Of a DNA stretch of 64,000 nucleotides, positions 51,020 through 59,721 are shown in pieces. The position numbers and the translations under genes are program-made. Origin of the DNA: Planctomycetaceae bacterium (lineage in GTDB: Bacteria; Planctomycetota; Planctomycetia; Pirellulales; Thermoguttaceae); contig SFIW01000001.1 of NCBI GenBank assembly GCA_004556055.1, positions 1 to 64,000 of the forward strand, read 5' to 3'. The notes under the pieces are model-generated. The model searched no databases. It was not told where the DNA came from and worked only from the letters and a program-made list of their open reading frames with translations. The stretch's first letter is position 1; every line of letters begins with the position of its first letter.

Positions 51020-52882
51020 TTAGAAATCGAGCAAATCGGGAAAATCGTCTGGAACGGACGGTTCTTCTTCCGCGTCGAGCTCTTCCGGATCGACGTCGCC
51101 CCATGCATCGAGGTGCGAGTCCGCGCTAACGGGAGGCGTGACGGAGCCCGGCGATATCGCGTAAGGAGTCGAGCGCTCTCCCTGCGCCGCGGCGTTGGGG
51201 GTAAAGGTTTGATTGAGCGCGGCGGACTGCGCCGGCGGTACGAGATTAGTCGGCGCGTCCGAATTCAAAGTCGACGCCTGTTTTGACGTCGGAAGATTAG
51301 ACGCGAGTTTTGGGTTCTGGGACGTCGCGGCGTTTTGCCCCGCTGTCGACGCTTGTCCTTGCGCGGCCAATTTGGGGGCAAGCGTCTGATCTTGGAGCGA
51401 CGCGGCGTTTTGCGCGGCGAGGTTCTGCGCGGCGTTTTGATTCAATGTCGCAACAGGATCCTGAATAGGGAGATTAGACGCGAGCCCTTGATCTTGAGTC
51501 GTCGCGTACCCTTGATTGGCGGGGTCTTGAGGGACGTAAGGCGTCGTCGTCGCAAGTTGACCTTGAGCGCTAAGGAGCGAGCCCGCGTCTTGCGCAGGAT
51601 TATCGTCCAACGTCGTTCCGTTTTGACGCGCTAAGAGGCTCTGAGCGAAGGCTGAATCTGACGCCGGGAGAACTTCCGGCTGTCCGTTGGGGGGCAAAAC
51701 GAGCTGCGGCGGCGCGTATTGTCGCGTCGTCATGGCGATTCGCGTTTCCTGTCGCGCGGGGGTTGACTGCGTCGTATTTTGGGAGACGGCGTTTGGGAAG
51801 GGGACGATTCCCGCGTTTTCCGCGATTTCTTTTTCAGCCGCCTCGGGAGCCGCCGCGTCAAGCGCGAATTGGGCGCCGTTGTTCTGATTCAGTTCGTCGG
51901 ATCGCACAGGAGTGTAATTCGACGCGGACGCATTTGCGCCGTCTTCCGCTCGAGACGGCGCCGTTTCTTCTTTCGCTTGCGCGGCGTCTTGCTTTTTTTC
52001 GCCCAGATCGACTTGTTTGGCGTTGAGGTCGGTGGGGATTTGGAATACTGTCGCTTCGATCTTTGAAGAATCGTTGAGGACGGGCGCTCCTAGATCGATG
52101 AGCAAGACGTCGCCGGTTCGCAGGCAACGAATCGACGCTTTTTTCGGCATGACGACTCCTGCGGATTCGATTAGTTGCGGTTCCGTAACGAGCACGGAGA
52201 TGAACGTTTCTCCCTGAGGATTTTGAACGTCTTGACGCGTGATCGCCGCCGTCCCTGATTCGACGTAAATTCGCTTCTTGTAGACGCCTTCCGGTCGTTT
52301 GCTATTGACGGTGAGAAGGATTGAGCCGTCGCTTTGTTTTTTCGGTTCGTCGGCGAGATCTTCTTCTTTGATTTCAACGATTCCTAAGGCTTCGGGGAAC
52401 CAGGTTGGATCGACGGGAATGACTTCCGCAAGTGGCGTCTGAGAATATTCTTCAATTTTGCAACAGTAGAGATTCCCGGAATCCTGCATGGAATTCCAAT
52501 ACCAGAATTTTTCGCCGTCGCAACCGCAGTCGACGACGCGTCCAAGGAGGCCCGTGGTACCGACAAGCCTGAACTTGCTCGGACGTTCGTACAAGAGTCG
52601 ACAATTTGCCCAGCCGGGTTGGTTTTGGACGCCGATAGAGGCGCTTGTGGCGTAAATAGATTTTATCTTAGAACTATTGTCGTTAATTGCTTCCAAGAGT
52701 TCGCTCGTCGTTGGATTTTCACCGACAACCTTAGGGAGGGAGACTTTTTTGGTCGTCTGGCAACCGAAGAACATAAGCGTCGCGAAGCACAGGCAAGTAA
52801 GCGCGTAGCGCGCGTTGAACGCAAAACGCCCCTCACGAGACGTTTTACGGCTTTGCGACGAATTTAGAGCGAGCGTTGACAT
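51020..52882 (-). CDS. Lipoprotein with a LolA/LolB-like N-terminal domain and a long Gln/Ala/Asn-rich tail
   Basis: This 620-residue protein has an extended N-region, then ALTCLCFATLMFFGC with a lipobox cysteine near residue 41. Residues ~55-300 look like an incomplete beta-barrel of the LolA/LolB/DUF4292 type: LLEAINDNSSKIKSIYATSASIGVQNQPGWANCRLLYERPSKFRLVG, DGEKFWYWN, VYKKRIYVESGTAAITRQDV. Residues ~300-600 are low complexity, with loosely repeated units of the type AAQNLAAQNAASLQDQTLAPKLAAQGQAS. The end is very acidic (DPEELDAEEEPSVPDDFPDLLDF). No ribosome site is visible. Probably an outer-membrane-facing lipoprotein; a lipoprotein carrier function is inference. Confidence 0.7.
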   Translation of the reverse strand: MSTLALNSSQSRKTSREGRFAFNARYALTCLCFATLMFFGCQTTKKVSLPKVVGENPTTSELLEAINDNSSKIKSIYATSASIGVQNQPGWANCRLLYERPSKFRLVGTTGLLGRVVDCGCDGEKFWYWNSMQDSGNLYCCKIEEYSQTPLAEVIPVDPTWFPEALGIVEIKEEDLADEPKKQSDGSILLTVNSKRPEGVYKKRIYVESGTAAITRQDVQNPQGETFISVLVTEPQLIESAGVVMPKKASIRCLRTGDVLLIDLGAPVLNDSSKIEATVFQIPTDLNAKQVDLGEKKQDAAQAKEETAPSRAEDGANASASNYTPVRSDELNQNNGAQFALDAAAPEAAEKEIAENAGIVPFPNAVSQNTTQSTPARQETRIAMTTRQYAPPQLVLPPNGQPEVLPASDSAFAQSLLARQNGTTLDDNPAQDAGSLLSAQGQLATTTPYVPQDPANQGYATTQDQGLASNLPIQDPVATLNQNAAQNLAAQNAASLQDQTLAPKLAAQGQASTAGQNAATSQNPKLASNLPTSKQASTLNSDAPTNLVPPAQSAALNQTFTPNAAAQGERSTPYAISPGSVTPPVSADSHLDAWGDVDPEELDAEEEPSVPDDFPDLLDF

Positions 52883-53084
52883 GTTGGTTTATTAAGTTCT
52901 AACGGCGCCGCGCGCGTTCCATCCTGGAGCGCGAAACGGCTAATCGATATTATGCGTCGTCGCAACGACAGACGCCTTCCATGGCGAAATACTTCGAGAC
53001 CGCCGGTACCTCGATTCGCATCGTAACCTATTAGTCGCCGCTCGACAAGCTCAATATTTTTAAAAGGCGGCGGCGTTTCGCGGA

Positions 53085-53702
53085 TTATTCTTCAAGCGCG
53101 GCAAGATCGTTGGGACAGGGCGTTTCGAAAGGGGACGAGAGCCGAACGTTCTCCGGGTTGTCCAAAATGTCGACGAGTCTTTTTTGAACGTCGTCCATCT
53201 CCTCTTGAGTCATGCGAACGACGGGGACGGCGTAACATGCGTCGTTTCGGGACGAATAGACGAAAATCGAGTCTTGTCGCGCGTTTCCCGAGGATCGCTT
53301 TTGCTGAGCGAGGGCGTTTTCAAATTCAAAACGAAAGACGCGGCGGCGAACAAGAAGGAGGGCGAGGGCGTAGAGGAGGCGTTTTTCCTCCGGTTTGAAG
53401 AGAAGTTCTTCGAAAAGGGAGACCAACGCGTCATTGGGAGAGCTCGTTTTTTTACGGTCGTCCGTCGAGCGAGGAGATGGAACGCGGGACGACCACCACG
53501 CGAGGGTTGATTCTGGACGGTGGAATTCCTTCCACGCCTTGACGCACATATCTTTGCGCGCGAGTTCTCCTTGGTCATAATACAGGATAGAGTAGAATTT
53601 TTCGCCAGGCGTAAAAGCGCGACCTGTTTCGGAACATGTTTTAGACGCTTTTGGCGGGCCGCCGGGGGGAAGAACCGAGAGCTCAAAGACGTTGGAATTC
53701 AT
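53085..53702 (-). CDS. Conserved hypothetical protein
   Basis: This 205-residue soluble protein has no signal peptide. It begins with SKTCSETGRAFTPGEKFYSILYYDQGELARKDMCVKAWKEF, a pattern of two cysteines with TGRxFxPGExYYS that I recall from uncharacterised planctomycete proteins, then NDALVSLFEELLFKPEEKRLLYALALLLVRRRVFRFE, and ends with MTQEEMDDVQKRLVDILDNPENVRLS. The function is not known. GAGGAG lies six bases before the ATG. A one-gene unit on the minus strand, just upstream of the divergent tRNA-Leu. Confidence 0.72.
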   Translation of the reverse strand: MNSNVFELSVLPPGGPPKASKTCSETGRAFTPGEKFYSILYYDQGELARKDMCVKAWKEFHRPESTLAWWSSRVPSPRSTDDRKKTSSPNDALVSLFEELLFKPEEKRLLYALALLLVRRRVFRFEFENALAQQKRSSGNARQDSIFVYSSRNDACYAVPVVRMTQEEMDDVQKRLVDILDNPENVRLSSPFETPCPNDLAALEE

Positions 53703-53832
53703 AGCGACTCCTCAGAGGACGATAATGGAAAAGCGTTTGACGAACGTAACCTTTTCCGATCCAAAAAACAACCTCAAATCCTAGCGACTCAACTTTGACG
53801 GAGTTTTTTAGAAAAGGAGTGAAAAATTCCTC

Positions 53833-53860
53833 TTGTCGACGTCGTAAGAGCTGATAGAAT
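53833..53860 (+). promoter_or_regulatory. sigma-70-like promoter for tRNA-Leu
   Basis: TTGTCG (53833-53838), 16 bases, TAGAAT (53855-53860), 30 bases before the tRNA. Confidence 0.6.
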
Positions 53861-53890
53861 AAGGAGCGTAACGGGTAACCGTTCAAAGAA

Positions 53891-53974
53891 GCCGGACTGG
53901 CGGAATTGGCAGACGCGATGGATTCAAAATCCATTGCCCGCGAGGGCGTCTCGGTTCGAGTCCGAGGTTCGGTA
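53891..53974 (+). tRNA. tRNA-Leu (anticodon CAA)
   Basis: An 84-base class II tRNA. The acceptor arm GCCGGAC pairs with GTTCGGT (two G-U pairs). The anticodon stem ATGGA/TCCAT closes the loop TTCAAAA with CAA at positions 34-36; the extra arm is long, as in leucine tRNAs. The T arm is CTCGG-TTCGAGT-CCGAG. The discriminator is A and no CCA end is encoded. A terminator follows directly. Confidence 0.93.
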
Positions 53975-53976
53975 CT

Positions 53977-54009
53977 AAAGCCTGACGATAAGATCGTCGG
54001 GCTTTTTTT
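53977..54009 (+). terminator. Intrinsic terminator after tRNA-Leu
   Basis: A 12-bp stem (53978-53989 with 53993-54004, one G-U) and a 3-base loop, ending in a T run. Confidence 0.9.
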
Positions 54010-54020
54010 ATGACCGGGGC

Positions 54021-54094
54021 GTCACAAAGAGCGAAAAACGGATATAATGAACCGTCGAGATTGTAACGACTCTGGGCGCGCGTAGAAGCGCGCC
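54021..54094 (+). promoter_or_regulatory. Promoter and leader hairpin for dapA
   Basis: GTCACA (54021-54026), 16 bases, consensus TATAAT (54043-54048). The ~120-base leader contains a perfect 7-bp hairpin GGCGCGC/GCGCGCC (54075-54094) with no T run. Confidence 0.55.
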
Positions 54095-54175
54095 GTTAAG
54101 GGAAAAAGCGAGGGCGCAGGCGCGAGAGGCTAGAAGTCGCGTTTGCGTCACGTTTATCATATTAGGGAGAAATAG

Positions 54176-55069
54176 ATGAAAACGCGCGCTGAGGATTTTG
54201 CGGGTTTAACCGTTGCGATGACGACGCCCTTCAAGAATGGCAAAATTGATTTTGACGCTTTAGCGAAGCAGGTGGAGTTTCTTGTCGGCGCGGGCGCGAC
54301 GGCCCTTTCCCCGACGGGAACGACTGGCGAGTCCCCAACGTTGACGCATGAAGAGCAGCATGAAGTGATTCGCAAGACCGTCGAATTCGTCGCGGGTCGC
54401 GCGAAAGTCCTCGCGGGCACCGGCTCCAACAATACGGAGGAAGCGCTTTCGCTCACGCGTTATGCGGCTGAGGTAGGCGCGGACGCCGCCCTTGTTATCA
54501 CCCCTTACTACAATAAGCCGACTCAGGAAGGGATGTATCTTCACTTCCGTAAAATCGCCGAGTCTGTGGATCTTCCGATTTGCGTGTACAACGTTCCTGG
54601 ACGCACCGGAAAAGCGATTGAGCCCGAGACGATCATTCGTCTTGCCGAATTCAAGAATATCGCGATGGTAAAAGAAGCGTCCGGATCGATGGACGCGGCG
54701 TCAAAGATCGTCGCGGCGACCGATTTGACGATTCTTTCCGGCGACGATAGTTTAACGCTTCCTTTCATGTCGCTGGGAGCGAAGGGCGTCGTTTCCGTGG
54801 TTGGAAATTTTGCGCCGCACGACCTTGTCGCGCTTTGCGCCGCGATGAATCAAGGCAATCTTGAAGAAGCGCGACGTCTGCATTATCGCCTCTTGCCGTT
54901 GTGCCGCGATATGCTCTCTTTGGCGACTAACCCCATCCCGGTGAAAAAAGCGATGCAACTTCTTGGACGCGATACCGGCGAGCTTCGTCTCCCCATGACG
55001 GAGTTGGAGCCCGCGCTGACCGAACGTTTGCGCCGCTCTTTGGTCGATTACGGACTCCTCGCGGAGTGA
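54176..55069 (+). CDS. dapA: 4-hydroxy-tetrahydrodipicolinate synthase
   Basis: This 297-residue enzyme condenses pyruvate with aspartate semialdehyde, the first committed step to diaminopimelate and lysine. It is an (alpha/beta)8 barrel: GLTVAMTTPFKNGKIDFDAL, LSPTGTTGESPTLTHEEQ, AGTGSNNTEEALSLTRYAAEVGADAALVITPYYNKPTQEGM, ICVYNVPGRTG (catalytic Tyr) and IAMVKEASGSMD with the Schiff-base lysine. GGGAG lies just before the ATG. It begins a same-strand run dapA-ruvA-ruvB-panC with gaps of 33-48 bases. Confidence 0.96.
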   Translation: MKTRAEDFAGLTVAMTTPFKNGKIDFDALAKQVEFLVGAGATALSPTGTTGESPTLTHEEQHEVIRKTVEFVAGRAKVLAGTGSNNTEEALSLTRYAAEVGADAALVITPYYNKPTQEGMYLHFRKIAESVDLPICVYNVPGRTGKAIEPETIIRLAEFKNIAMVKEASGSMDAASKIVAATDLTILSGDDSLTLPFMSLGAKGVVSVVGNFAPHDLVALCAAMNQGNLEEARRLHYRLLPLCRDMLSLATNPIPVKKAMQLLGRDTGELRLPMTELEPALTERLRRSLVDYGLLAE

Positions 55070-55117
55070 TTTGACGCGTTGATCTTTCTTTTAACGGATT
55101 GAGAGAAAGCAGATAAC

Positions 55118-55756
55118 ATGATAGTGAAAATCACGGGCGTTCTCGTCGCGCTTTACGACGAGCGTGCGATAATTGAGGCTCCGCCTTTCGAGTATGAGAC
55201 GCTGATCCCTGAGTTTACGCGTCGTCAACTTCAGGGAGAGCTTCAGAAGACGATCTCCCTTTTTACGATCGAATATATCGACGGTAATCCCGGTCAGGGA
55301 CGACTGACGCCGCGCCTTTTGGGCTTTCTGACCGAGGTCGAGCGAGAGTTTTTCGAAATCTTTTGCAGCGTCGACGGGGTTGGCGTCAAGAAAGCGTTGC
55401 GCGCGATGGTGCGTCCCGTTCGCGAAATTGCGTCGGCGATCGAAGAACAAGACGTAAAGAGCCTTTCGCGCCTTCCCGGCGTCGGTCCGGCGACCGCCGA
55501 GCGTATCGTGGCGAAGTTGCGTCGCAAGGTTCCTAAATTTGCGTTGATGGCGGCGCGTCCTAATGAAGCGGAACTCGTTTCTCAATGCGGCTCCGACGTT
55601 TCGGACGTCGTGGCGGAAACTTTTGAAGCTCTTCTTTCTCTTGGGCACGGCGAAGCGGAAGCGCGCCGAATGATTGACTCGGTTCTCGAAGGTTCGAAGA
55701 AGAAATTCAAAGACTCCGCAGATCTGATTCAAGCAATCTACATGAACAATCGTTAA
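55118..55756 (+). CDS. ruvA: Holliday junction branch migration protein RuvA
   Basis: This 212-residue protein binds Holliday junctions and loads RuvB. The N-terminal OB-fold ([32 protein letters not shown]) is followed by helix-hairpin-helix motifs [15 protein letters not shown] and [23 protein letters not shown], a linker, and domain III ([22 protein letters not shown]) that contacts RuvB. The first-domain sequence is somewhat longer and more diverged than E. coli RuvA. It stands directly before ruvB (35-base gap). Confidence 0.93.
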   Translation: MIVKITGVLVALYDERAIIEAPPFEYETLIPEFTRRQLQGELQKTISLFTIEYIDGNPGQGRLTPRLLGFLTEVEREFFEIFCSVDGVGVKKALRAMVRPVREIASAIEEQDVKSLSRLPGVGPATAERIVAKLRRKVPKFALMAARPNEAELVSQCGSDVSDVVAETFEALLSLGHGEAEARRMIDSVLEGSKKKFKDSADLIQAIYMNNR

Positions 55757-55791
55757 AGCGTTCTTCGAAGACGCGATAATGGCGGCTAGCA

Positions 55792-56898
55792 ATGTCGAGA
55801 AAAGTAGTTTTAGGGGGAGATTTCAACGACGATTCCCCCGTTGACTCGCGGCAAGAATCGGCGTATGTCGATTCGTTTTCTTTGTCGAACGCGCCCGAGG
55901 ACGACGCGGCGCTGCGTCCGACGCGCATGTTGGACATGGTCGGTCAACGCGAAGTTTACGAACGCGTTGCGATCGCCGTCAAAGCTTCTCAGAAGCGCGG
56001 CGAGACTCTGGGACACATCCTTTTCGACGGTCCCCCAGGCCTCGGAAAGACGACTTTCGCCATGTGCATCCCGCGCGAATTGGGCGTTGATTTTCAGATT
56101 GCCAACGGCGCGACAATGCGCGCTCCGAAGGATATCGTCCCGTATTTGACGAACGCCCAGGAGGGGTCGGTTCTCTTCATCGACGAAATTCATCGTATGC
56201 AGAAGACCGTCGAAGAATTCCTCTATCCCGCGATGGAGGATTTTCGTATCGACGTTTCTATGGGGGAGGGAGTCAACGCGCGCACACTGAATATTCCTCT
56301 CAAGCCGTTCACTCTCATCGGCGCGACGACGCGCACCGGTCTCATCTCCGCGCCTCTGCGCGACCGGTTTCAAATGCGCGAGCATCTCGACTTTTACACT
56401 GTCGAAGAGCTCGCCGAAATCGTCAGACGAAACGCGAAGAAATTACGCGCCGAAATGGACGACGCCGCCGCTTTCGAAATCGCCAAACGCAGTCGCGGCA
56501 CCCCGCGCTTGGCAAATAATCGCCTTCGCTGGGTGCGGGATTACGCCGACGCGAAGTCCGATGGGGTTGTGACGTGCGAAGTCGCGCAGGCCGCGTTGCA
56601 GATGCAAGGCGTCGACGAAGAAGGGCTCGATCAGCTCGATCGTAAATTCTTGGAAACGATCTGGCGCGTCTTCCAAGGCGGACCTGTCGGGGTCGAGGCG
56701 GTCGCTCATACGATGAACGTCGCTCCGGACTCTCTCGTGGACGAAGTAGAACCCTATCTTTTGCGAAGCGAACTGTTGATTCGAACGCCGCGCGGGCGAA
56801 GATTAACCGCTAAAGGCTTGAAACACATCGGCGTCGATCCCGGCGAGTATGAATGGAATCGATCGCGTAACGACAATCTCAATTTTTTTAATTTCTGA
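55792..56898 (+). CDS. ruvB: Holliday junction branch migration helicase RuvB
   Basis: This 368-residue AAA+ motor drives branch migration with RuvA. Walker A is DGPPGLGKTTFA, Walker B LFIDEIHRM, sensor 1 IGATTRTG, arginine finger in APLRDRFQM, sensor 2 in SRGTPRLANNRLRWVRDYA, and the C-terminal winged helix GPVGVEAVAHTMNVAPDSLVDEVEPYLL, RTPRGRRLTAKGLKHIG. The N-terminus has ~45 residues before the core, and RDRF is followed by Q where G is usual. ruvC is not in the window. It precedes panC by 33 bases. Confidence 0.96.
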   Translation: MSRKVVLGGDFNDDSPVDSRQESAYVDSFSLSNAPEDDAALRPTRMLDMVGQREVYERVAIAVKASQKRGETLGHILFDGPPGLGKTTFAMCIPRELGVDFQIANGATMRAPKDIVPYLTNAQEGSVLFIDEIHRMQKTVEEFLYPAMEDFRIDVSMGEGVNARTLNIPLKPFTLIGATTRTGLISAPLRDRFQMREHLDFYTVEELAEIVRRNAKKLRAEMDDAAAFEIAKRSRGTPRLANNRLRWVRDYADAKSDGVVTCEVAQAALQMQGVDEEGLDQLDRKFLETIWRVFQGGPVGVEAVAHTMNVAPDSLVDEVEPYLLRSELLIRTPRGRRLTAKGLKHIGVDPGEYEWNRSRNDNLNFFNF

Positions 56899-56931
56899 CG
56901 CAAGACCGCGCGTCCAGGAGTTTATAAAGCT

Positions 56932-57801
56932 ATGTCCGCCAATGAAGAACTTAAACCGTATTTGATAACCGATCCTCGCGAGATGAGCCGTCGAGTCGAC
57001 GAATTGCGTCGCCAAGGCAAAAGGATCGGGCTTGTCCCCACGATGGGCGCCTTGCACCTTGGTCATCTGAGCCTCGCGATAGCCTCGAAGAACGAATGCG
57101 ACGTCACTATCGTTTCCGATTTTGTCAATCCGACGCAGTTCGCGCCGGGCGAAGACTACGACAAATATCCGCGCACTCTTGACGCCGATATCGATCTCCT
57201 TTCGAAAATAGAGACTGATTTCATCTTTGCGCCGAAGCCCTCCGATATGTATCCGCGCGGTTTTGACGCGACCGTTCATGTCGGCGGCGTCACCGGACTC
57301 CTTGAAGGCTCCTTCCGTCCGACGCACTTCGACGGGGTAGCTCTCGTTGTTTTGAAGCTCTTTAATATTACGCGCGCGGACGTCGCCTATTTTGGCCAGA
57401 AGGACTACCAACAGGTGCAAGTCGTTAAAAAGATGGTCGCGGATCTGAACGTGCCGACGGAAATCGACATGCGTCCGATTATTCGCGAACGCGACGGTCT
57501 TGCGATGAGTAGTCGCAATCAGTATCTTTCCGACGACGAACGTCGGCAAGCGCTTGTTCTGAACCAAGCGCTGGAAGAGGCGAAACGCCTTATTAGCGAG
57601 GGAGAGCGTGAATCAAGCGTGATTTACGACGCGATGAGGGCGATCATCGAAAGCGCGCCGAGCGCGAAGATCGATTATATGCACATCGGCGATCCGACGA
57701 GTCTCCGCGAAATGGAACGCGTTTGCGGAAACGTCGTCGTTCTCCTTGCGGTGCGTATCGGCGCCACGCGTCTGATCGACAATATCTTGATTGAGAAATA
57801 A
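56932..57801 (+). CDS. panC: Pantothenate synthetase (pantoate-beta-alanine ligase)
   Basis: This 289-residue enzyme joins pantoate and beta-alanine with ATP to give pantothenate. It has the HxGH-type motif GLVPTMGALHLGHLSLA, FVNPTQFAPGEDYDKYPRT, LLEGSFRPTHFDGVALVVLKLFNI, YFGQKDYQQVQVVKKM, the KMSKS-like RERDGLAMSSRNQYLS and the end RIGATRLIDNI. AGGAG lies ~11 bases before the ATG. A strong terminator at 57817-57858 closes the run. Confidence 0.96.
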   Translation: MSANEELKPYLITDPREMSRRVDELRRQGKRIGLVPTMGALHLGHLSLAIASKNECDVTIVSDFVNPTQFAPGEDYDKYPRTLDADIDLLSKIETDFIFAPKPSDMYPRGFDATVHVGGVTGLLEGSFRPTHFDGVALVVLKLFNITRADVAYFGQKDYQQVQVVKKMVADLNVPTEIDMRPIIRERDGLAMSSRNQYLSDDERRQALVLNQALEEAKRLISEGERESSVIYDAMRAIIESAPSAKIDYMHIGDPTSLREMERVCGNVVVLLAVRIGATRLIDNILIEK

Positions 57802-57816
57802 ACGTTTGCGACAGTT

Positions 57817-57858
57817 AAAAAAGCGCCGATTCACAGCGAAAAGAATCGGCGCTTTTTT
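57817..57858. terminator. Bidirectional intrinsic terminator between panC and the VOC gene
   Basis: A 16-bp perfect inverted repeat (57817-57832 with 57843-57858) with six A on one side and six T on the other, and a 10-base loop. Serves both converging genes. Confidence 0.93.
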
Positions 57859-57885
57859 ATTTTATGGTTTATGGAACGACAAGAG

Positions 57886-58212
57886 TCAGAAGCGTTCCAT
57901 GAGTTCAACGCCAAGACCGTTGGCTTCGATGAAGGCGACTTTTAATCCTGGCATCGCGACAAAGGGTTCCACAAGAACCTTGTATCCCTTCATAGCTTCT
58001 TCGAGATTGTCACATTCGTAAGCGACGTGGGCTTGTTTTTGGAGAATCTCGGGGAAGCAACTGCCTTCTTCGAATTGCAACCATTCGACGGAGAAGGGTT
58101 CGTCGTTGAAGTCGTTGATGTGGACTTTAGCGCCCTCAAGATAGGTGGGGAGATCGGTGCGCCCCTGGGTCGGAACGCCGATGTGGCTGAAACGAAGTCC
58201 TTCTTTAAGCAT
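57886..58212 (-). CDS. VOC (glyoxalase/dioxygenase superfamily) protein
   Basis: This 108-residue single-domain protein begins LRFSHIGVPTQG with the first metal-site histidine position, then VEWLQFEEGSC, AHVAYECDNLEEAMKG and ends LKVAFIEANGLGVELME with the late glutamate position, the paired beta-alpha-beta-beta-beta pattern of VOC proteins. Substrate unknown. It follows the D-lyxose-isomerase-like cupin gene by 71 bases on the same strand and is probably co-transcribed, which suggests a role in sugar or aldehyde handling (inference). Confidence 0.75.
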   Translation of the reverse strand: MLKEGLRFSHIGVPTQGRTDLPTYLEGAKVHINDFNDEPFSVEWLQFEEGSCFPEILQKQAHVAYECDNLEEAMKGYKVLVEPFVAMPGLKVAFIEANGLGVELMERF

Positions 58213-58283
58213 AGTTTGAGACCTTGTTATAAGAGTTTAAGGGGAAGACGCGCTAAGAGCGTTCCAGTAATGACGACTGACTA

Positions 58284-59006
58284 TTACGGATGGGCCTTGG
58301 GATTGGTGAACTTTAGGCCGTCCATGCTGTGATAGCAAGCGTATTCGGTGACAACGGCGCCTTCGGAACCGGCCATCATGAAGTGAGGAGCGCAGAGTTC
58401 GCCGAGACGATCCTGATCGCCGACGGTCATATACTTGTAATTATAGCAAGAGATCGCATTGGCGTCGAGCTGGCTCTTGGGGAGCATGGCGAGGACTTGA
58501 GGGGTCTTTTCACCGCCGAAGGAGAAGTTGTAGATGCTGCCGTGACGAACCTGCCATGCTTCGTGCTTCGCGGGAAGGCCTTCGGCGGCTTCGTGGCGGT
58601 GTTCAGGAATCATCTGTCCCGGAAGAAGATAGATGTCGTGACCGAAATAACGGAATTCCTTGTCGTTGAAGAAGAAGATTCCGCCCATGCCGACGTGCGC
58701 AAAATCGCCAAGACCGAAATCGGCAACCCAGAAGTTCGGGTTCGAACGAAGAGAATCGGCAATGGAATAATTCATCTCTTCGAACATTTCATAATATGCC
58801 TGGAACGCCTTGTCTTGCTGGAAAACGCCGTCCTTGTAGAAAAAGTCGTTATCGTATTTCATGCCTTTGCCTTCATTTGCGTTAATATTGATTGGTTCAT
58901 TGGTATTTTTCGCGTCGTCAGCCAGAAGTGTAGTTCCTGTAAGGTTGACGAAGCCAACGCTGGCCGCGCCGCCGACAAACGCCTTCAACAGATCTCTTCT
59001 ATTCAT
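58284..59006 (-). CDS. Tat-type exported D-lyxose ketol-isomerase-like cupin
   Basis: This 240-residue protein starts MNRRDLLKAFVGGAASVGFV, a twin-arginine-like signal, and then has a cupin fold resembling D-lyxose isomerase: IYLLPGQMIPEHRHEA with the metal histidines, KHEAWQVRHGSIYNFSFGGEK and FTNPKAHP at the end. D-lyxose isomerases interconvert lyxose and xylulose or mannose and fructose; an exported version is typical of planctomycete sugar loci, but the real substrate is unknown. AGGAG lies nine bases before the ATG. It lies just downstream of a palindrome (59129-59143) next to a -10 box. Confidence 0.75.
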   Translation of the reverse strand: MNRRDLLKAFVGGAASVGFVNLTGTTLLADDAKNTNEPININANEGKGMKYDNDFFYKDGVFQQDKAFQAYYEMFEEMNYSIADSLRSNPNFWVADFGLGDFAHVGMGGIFFFNDKEFRYFGHDIYLLPGQMIPEHRHEAAEGLPAKHEAWQVRHGSIYNFSFGGEKTPQVLAMLPKSQLDANAISCYNYKYMTVGDQDRLGELCAPHFMMAGSEGAVVTEYACYHSMDGLKFTNPKAHP

Positions 59007-59110
59007 TGGAAAAAGCTCCTAGTCGGACGAGCCGACTTTCATAGTCTTGCGCGAAGCGGATCGGTCTCCGCGTTTGCTACGCGCGACCATTGACGAGCGC
59101 GCGCGCTGAG

Positions 59111-59143
59111 AGTATACTTTGTCGCATCCGCCAACAGTTGGCG
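59111..59143 (-). promoter_or_regulatory. Palindromic operator next to a promoter -10 box
   Basis: A perfect inverted repeat CGCCAAC-A-GTTGGCG (59129-59143) lies 12 bases upstream of TATACT (59111-59116 on the minus strand), where a -35 box would be. It probably binds a repressor or activator of the cupin/VOC operon. The remainder of 59144-59285 holds a T-rich tract, a small stem (CTTGC/GCAAG near 59182-59198) and no gene. Confidence 0.55.
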
Positions 59144-59285
59144 AATAACGAAAAAAACTATTGATAGAGTATATTGATTCTTGCTTGAGTTTGCAAGTTT
59201 TTTTTTCAACGAAGAGTTTTTTTCGTACAGGTTTTCAGTTTTCCTTGAGGAACGCGAGATTCTTTAAATTCTAACCGAGAAAGTT

Positions 59286-59624
59286 ATGGCAAAGGAAAAA
59301 TCACCGGCTGATCCGCGTTTGGTCGCGTCGATCGAATTAGAAACGCGTTCCGAGGGCGTCTATCTGCCCGTCAAAGCGCAGCCAGGAGCGGGACGCAACG
59401 AACTACGCGGCGTTCAAGACGGCGCCCTAAAGGTATGCGTGACGCAAGTTGCGGAAAAAGGAAAGGCGAATAAAGCGATCGTCGAATTTTTATCGAAGTC
59501 CTTGAAATTGCGCAAGTCGCAAATTTCCCTCGCGTCGGGTGAGCTGGCAAGTCAAAAGAAGTTTCTCGTAACGGAAATCGAAGAGTCGGAGCTTCGCGAT
59601 AAGTTAGCTTTAGCGCTCGCGTGA
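59286..59624 (+). CDS. DUF167 (YggU) family protein
   Basis: This 112-residue small protein has the DUF167 pattern after a 25-residue lead: VYLPVKAQPGAGRNELRGVQDGALKVCVTQVAEKGKANKAIVEFLSKSLKLRKSQISLASGELASQKKFLVTE. PGAGRN, GKANKA and the SGxxSxxK-like region are kept. Structures are known for relatives, but no function. The start at 59286 lacks a good Shine-Dalgarno. Confidence 0.9.
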   Translation: MAKEKSPADPRLVASIELETRSEGVYLPVKAQPGAGRNELRGVQDGALKVCVTQVAEKGKANKAIVEFLSKSLKLRKSQISLASGELASQKKFLVTEIEESELRDKLALALA

Positions 59625-59712
59625 TAATCGTCAAATCGCGACGTTAAGAAACAAAAGATAGAGAAAATGGGAGAAATGTTAAAATCTCGGCGCTTTTCTT
59701 TGGGTCACAATC

Positions 59713-59721
59713 TGGTATAAT
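59713..59721 (+). promoter_or_regulatory. Extended -10 promoter for the LRR lipoprotein
   Basis: TGG directly before consensus TATAAT (59716-59721) forms a TGN extended -10; no good -35 is seen. The leader is ~175 bases to the ATG at 59901. Two copies of GGTCAC (59703-59708 and 59734-59739) flank it. Confidence 0.5.
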
